NCBI RefSeq assembly: GCF_002848135.1
Contig: NZ_PKGB01000018.1
Span: 1-39,521 of the forward strand
Length of the DNA: 39,521 nucleotides
Direction of reading: 5' to 3'
DNA from: Hydrogenovibrio sp. SC-1
GTDB lineage: Bacteria > Pseudomonadota > Gammaproteobacteria > Thiomicrospirales > Thiomicrospiraceae
The notes under the pieces are model-generated. The model was not told where the DNA came from, searched no databases, and worked only from the letters and a program-made list of their open reading frames with translations. Positions 36,333 to 39,521 of the stretch are shown here, piece by piece. The position numbers and the translations under genes are program-made. Position 1 is the first letter of the stretch. Each line of letters opens with the position of its first letter.

Positions 36333-37622
36333 CTACTTTTTCTCGCGTGCCACTGCGCGGTAACCAATATCGGTACGGTTAAAGGCACCTTGCCAATGGA
36401 TTTTAGCCAGGCCAGCATAGGCTCTCTGTTGTGCTTCGCTGACACTGTCACCCAAAGCGGTGACACACAGCACACGTCCACCAGACGTAACCAATTGATC
36501 GGAGTTATTCAGACTGGTGCCCGCGTGAAAGACTTTGGTATTGTCATTATTAGCCTCTTCAATGCCGGTTATCACATCGCCCTTATCATAGCTTTCAGGG
36601 TACCCTGCAGCCGCCATGACCACACCCAGTGCTGAACGGCTATCCCATTTGGCTTCAACTTGATCCAGTTTCTGCTCCAGTGCAGCTAAACACAGCTCTG
36701 GCAAGTCAGATTGTAAACGCATCATAATCGGTTGAGTTTCAGGGTCACCAAATCGGCAATTAAATTCAAGCACTTTGGGGGTGCCGTCTTCAGCAATCAT
36801 TACACCGGCATAGAGGAAGCCGGTATAAGGTAGACCGTCTTTAGCCATCCCTTCAATGGTTGGGTAGATGACTTCTTCAAGGATGCGTTGATGAATTTCA
36901 GGCGTGACCACTGGCGCAGGGGTATAAGCGCCCATTCCGCCAGTGTTGGGGCCGGTATCGCCGTTATCCCGAGCTTTATGATCTTGTGATGTAGCCATCG
37001 GTAATACGTGTTTGCCATCGGCCATGACAATAAAACTGGCTTCTTCACCCGTTAGAAATTCTTCAATTACCACGCGGGCACCGGCATCGCCAAACTTATT
37101 GCCGGCAAGCATATCTTTGACGGCGGCAATCGCTTCATCATTGGTTTGCGCTAGGATAACTCCTTTACCAGCGGCCAAGCCATCGGCTTTCACAACAATA
37201 GGGGCACCCATTTTGGTGATATAGTCGATGGCTGGATCAATCTCAGTAAACACAGCATAGGCGGCCGTGGGAATTTGATGTTTGGCCAGAAAGTCCTTGG
37301 AAAAGGCTTTAGAGCCTTCCAATTGTGCAGCGTCCTTGCTGGGACCAAAACACTTAAGGCCAGCAGCTTGAAATGCATCAACTACACCCAAAACTAACGG
37401 AACTTCTGGGCCAACGATGGTTAAGTCAATGTCATTCTGCTGTGCAAAATCTACCAGGCCTGGTAGATTTTCGACGGCAATATCAACGTTTTCTAGGTTG
37501 GGTTCTAAGGCGGTTCCGGCATTACCCGGCGCCACAAAGACTTGGTTTACTTGTGTCGATTGAGCCGATTTCCATGCCAATGCATGTTCACGTCCACCGC
37601 TACCAATAATCAATACGTTCAT
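36333..37622 (-). CDS. purD: Phosphoribosylamine-glycine ligase PurD
   Basis: Second step of purine synthesis: joins glycine to phosphoribosylamine with ATP. The 429 residues match PurD; the N-terminus MNVLIIGSGGREHALAWK, the ATP-grasp segment VKADGLAAGKGVILAQ and FNCRFGDPETQ are diagnostic. It follows purH by 12 nt and a terminator follows. A perfect 26-bp palindrome lies inside the coding region at 37446-37471. Confidence 0.97.
   Translation of the reverse strand: MNVLIIGSGGREHALAWKSAQSTQVNQVFVAPGNAGTALEPNLENVDIAVENLPGLVDFAQQNDIDLTIVGPEVPLVLGVVDAFQAAGLKCFGPSKDAAQLEGSKAFSKDFLAKHQIPTAAYAVFTEIDPAIDYITKMGAPIVVKADGLAAGKGVILAQTNDEAIAAVKDMLAGNKFGDAGARVVIEEFLTGEEASFIVMADGKHVLPMATSQDHKARDNGDTGPNTGGMGAYTPAPVVTPEIHQRILEEVIYPTIEGMAKDGLPYTGFLYAGVMIAEDGTPKVLEFNCRFGDPETQPIMMRLQSDLPELCLAALEQKLDQVEAKWDSRSALGVVMAAAGYPESYDKGDVITGIEEANNDNTKVFHAGTSLNNSDQLVTSGGRVLCVTALGDSVSEAQQRAYAGLAKIHWQGAFNRTDIGYRAVAREKK
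37446..37471. repeat. Perfect 26-bp palindrome inside purD
   Basis: Arms AAAATCTACCAGG and CCTGGTAGATTTT are exact reverse complements, with CAGGCCTG at the centre. It lies within coding sequence (encoding residues near LPGLVDFAQ). Confidence 0.8.
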
Positions 37623-37634
37623 AATGTTTCTCGT

Positions 37635-39197
37635 TTAATGTTTGAAGTGGCGCATGCCAGTGAAGACCATCGCGATACCATGTTCATTCGCCGCGTCGAT
37701 CACTTCTTGATCACGCATAGAGCCGCCAGGGTGAATCACGGCGGTAATACCAGCCGCCGCGGCTGCATCGATACCATCGCGGAAAGGGAAGAAGGCATCG
37801 GACGCCATTACCGAACCGGGTACAACCAAGCCTTCATCGGCCGCTTTAATACCAGCGATTTTGGCAGAATAAACACGACTCATTTGCCCTGCACCCACGC
37901 CAATGGTCATGCCATCTTTGACATAGACAATGGCATTGGATTTAACAAATTTAGCCACCTTCCAAGCAAATAATAGGTCTTGCATTTGTTTTTCGGTTGG
38001 TGCTTTTTCGGTGACCACTTTCAGGTCATCTGCGGTGACCATGCCTAAGTCACGGTCTTGAACTAAGAGTCCACCGGTAACGCGCTTATAGTCATAAGCC
38101 GCAAGTGGTTGTCCCAATTCACCACAGGCCAAGAGTCTGACATTTTGTTTGGCTTCAACAACGGCTTTAGCTTCTTCTGAAACGCTAGGTGCAATAATGA
38201 CTTCAACAAACTGCCGTTCGACAATTGCTCTTGCGGTGGTAGCATCCAATTCGGTATTAAAGGCGATAATCCCACCAAATGCTGAGGTTGGATCGGTTTT
38301 AAAAGCGCGTTCATAGGCTTCAAAAGCGGTTGAACCGACAGCGACACCACAGGGATTAGCATGTTTAACAATCACACAAGCGGTTTCATCAAATGTTTTG
38401 ACCAGCTCTAACGCGGCATCTGTGTCGGCAATATTATTAAAGGATAAGGCCTTGCCCTGAATTTGGGTGGCTGTTGAAATTGAGGCTTCAGCAGGTTGGC
38501 GTTCCGTATAGAAGGCGGCCTTTTGATGAGGGTTCTCGCCATAACGCATCGATTGTTTCTTAACAAATTGTGTATTGTAGGTGCGCGGGAAGGTATCTTC
38601 GGCATCTTCTGAGAAGAGAGCGCCAAAGTAATTGGCAATGGCACCATCATAACGTGCCGATTGTTCAAAGGTTTTGATAGCTAAATCAAAACGGGTTGCG
38701 TGGCACAGTTGACCTTCATTGTTTTGCAACTCTGAAAGGATCGGTGCATAGTCGTTAGGGTCGGTGACCACAGCAACGTCTTTGTGGTTTTTGGCCGCTG
38801 AACGTAACATGGTGGGTCCACCAATATCAATGTTTTCAACGGCGTCCTCTAAAGCACAATCCGGATTAGCAACGGTTGCTTCGAACGGGTATAAATTTAC
38901 GACAACCATATCTATTGGATCGATATTGTGTGCTTGCATCACGTCATCATCAATGCCTCGACGACCGAGCAAACCGCCATGAATTTTCGGGTGTAAGGTT
39001 TTAACACGACCATCCATCATTTCGGGGAAGCCGGTATAGTCAGAGACTTCGGTAACGGCAATACCGGCTTCTGATAGGGCTTTATAAGTTCCGCCAGTTG
39101 ATAGGATGGCAATATCCATCGCCACTAAGGATTCGGCAAATTCGATAATGCCAGTTTTGTCTGAAACACTAATAAGAGCGCGACGAACAGGTTTCAT
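37635..39197 (-). CDS. purH: Bifunctional purine biosynthesis protein PurH
   Basis: Last two steps of IMP synthesis: AICAR transformylase and IMP cyclohydrolase. The 520 residues have an N-terminal cyclohydrolase domain ([37 protein letters not shown]) and a C-terminal transformylase domain with the motif [10 protein letters not shown] and [19 protein letters not shown]. It lies 56 nt after fis and 12 nt before purD, the common gammaproteobacterial order. Confidence 0.97.
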   Translation of the reverse strand: MKPVRRALISVSDKTGIIEFAESLVAMDIAILSTGGTYKALSEAGIAVTEVSDYTGFPEMMDGRVKTLHPKIHGGLLGRRGIDDDVMQAHNIDPIDMVVVNLYPFEATVANPDCALEDAVENIDIGGPTMLRSAAKNHKDVAVVTDPNDYAPILSELQNNEGQLCHATRFDLAIKTFEQSARYDGAIANYFGALFSEDAEDTFPRTYNTQFVKKQSMRYGENPHQKAAFYTERQPAEASISTATQIQGKALSFNNIADTDAALELVKTFDETACVIVKHANPCGVAVGSTAFEAYERAFKTDPTSAFGGIIAFNTELDATTARAIVERQFVEVIIAPSVSEEAKAVVEAKQNVRLLACGELGQPLAAYDYKRVTGGLLVQDRDLGMVTADDLKVVTEKAPTEKQMQDLLFAWKVAKFVKSNAIVYVKDGMTIGVGAGQMSRVYSAKIAGIKAADEGLVVPGSVMASDAFFPFRDGIDAAAAAGITAVIHPGGSMRDQEVIDAANEHGIAMVFTGMRHFKH

Positions 39198-39253
39198 AAG
39201 GATGTTTTCTCCAAAAGTTTAAAAATTTGAGTAATCAGATCGGTATCGTAAAT

Positions 39254-39514
39254 TTAGGCTTGGGCAATGTCGTAGGTTTGCATTTTCTTTCTGAGTGTAT
39301 TGCGGTTGATGCCTAAGATTTCAGCCGATCGACTTTGATTAAATTGGGTTTCTTGTAAAACGAATTCAATCATCGGACGTTCTACTTGACTGATGACCAT
39401 TTGGTAAACATCACTGGGCACTTCGCCTTCTAAAGTGGCGAAGTAGCTTTGCAAGGTTTGAGTGACGTGTTTGCTCAAACATTGAGAGGAAGATGTAGGC
39501 CTATCATTGATCAT
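39254..39514 (-). CDS. fis: DNA-binding protein Fis
   Basis: Nucleoid protein that bends DNA and regulates rRNA and other promoters. The C-terminal helix-turn-helix is clear: RSAEILGINRNTLRKKMQTY, preceded by the VERPMIEFVLQETQFNQ dimer helices. The 86 residues are shorter than the 98 of Escherichia coli. The ATG is seven bases from the window end, so a ribosome site and an alternative upstream start cannot be seen. fis usually lies after dusB. Confidence 0.93.
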   Translation of the reverse strand: MINDRPTSSSQCLSKHVTQTLQSYFATLEGEVPSDVYQMVISQVERPMIEFVLQETQFNQSRSAEILGINRNTLRKKMQTYDIAQA

Positions 39515-39521
39515 AAAGTGT

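Noticed and set aside
1-39521. tRNA, rRNA, CRISPR, insertion sequences or prophage
   Set aside because: None was seen; no transposase or integrase gene and no regularly spaced repeats.

Overview
The window looks like chromosomal DNA from a gammaproteobacterial chemolithoautotroph of the Thiomicrospira / Hydrogenovibrio / Thiomicrorhabdus type. This rests on gene content: a form II RuBisCO (cbbM) and a form I RuBisCO (cbbLS) each sit with their own cbbQ and cbbO, with LysR-type CbbR regulators and a beta-carbonic anhydrase nearby. The housekeeping genes (clpB, fis, purH, purD) are also proteobacterial in type. No database search was possible, so the genus is an inference.

Region 1 (1-11.2 kb) is for organic nitrogen. 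It holds the 3' end of ureG, a nickel-permease-like gene, and amiE (aliphatic amidase) followed 24 nt later by a shortened CbbO-like VWA gene. On the other strand is a seven-gene operon, urtABCDE-fmdA-fmdB: an ABC importer for urea or short amides, a formamidase and its small zinc-ribbon companion. Upstream of both urtA and amiE are 17-bp TGCAC-type dyads resembling NtrC sites; urtA also has a -24/-12 (sigma-54-like) promoter.

Region 2 (11.2-18.9 kb) holds two membrane or PAS-linked GGDEF diguanylate cyclases flanking a DUF218 (YdcF/ElyC-like) gene, then clpB, an unrecognised small gene and a beta-carbonic anhydrase.

Region 3 (18.9-33.0 kb) is the carbon-fixation core. On the minus strand are cbbR, cbbM, cbbQ1 and cbbO1; a CHAD-domain gene and a second cbbR follow; divergent from that cbbR is the plus-strand cbbL-cbbS-cbbQ2-cbbO2 series and an unrecognised gene. 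CbbQ (AAA+) and CbbO (VWA) pairs are RuBisCO activases, so each enzyme form appears to have a dedicated activase. Three CbbO-like proteins therefore lie in one window, and the one behind amiE has no CbbQ beside it. Between cbbS and cbbQ2 lies a large imperfect palindrome whose mismatches would all be G-U pairs in a minus-strand RNA.

Region 4 (33.0-39.5 kb) has a third diguanylate cyclase gene broken by a frameshift at a run of eight A, a ComFB-like gene followed by an ArsR-rhodanese fusion, and the fis-purH-purD group.

Throughout the window the octamer CAGGCCTG is unusually common (eight copies), including the centre of a perfect 26-bp palindrome inside purD.
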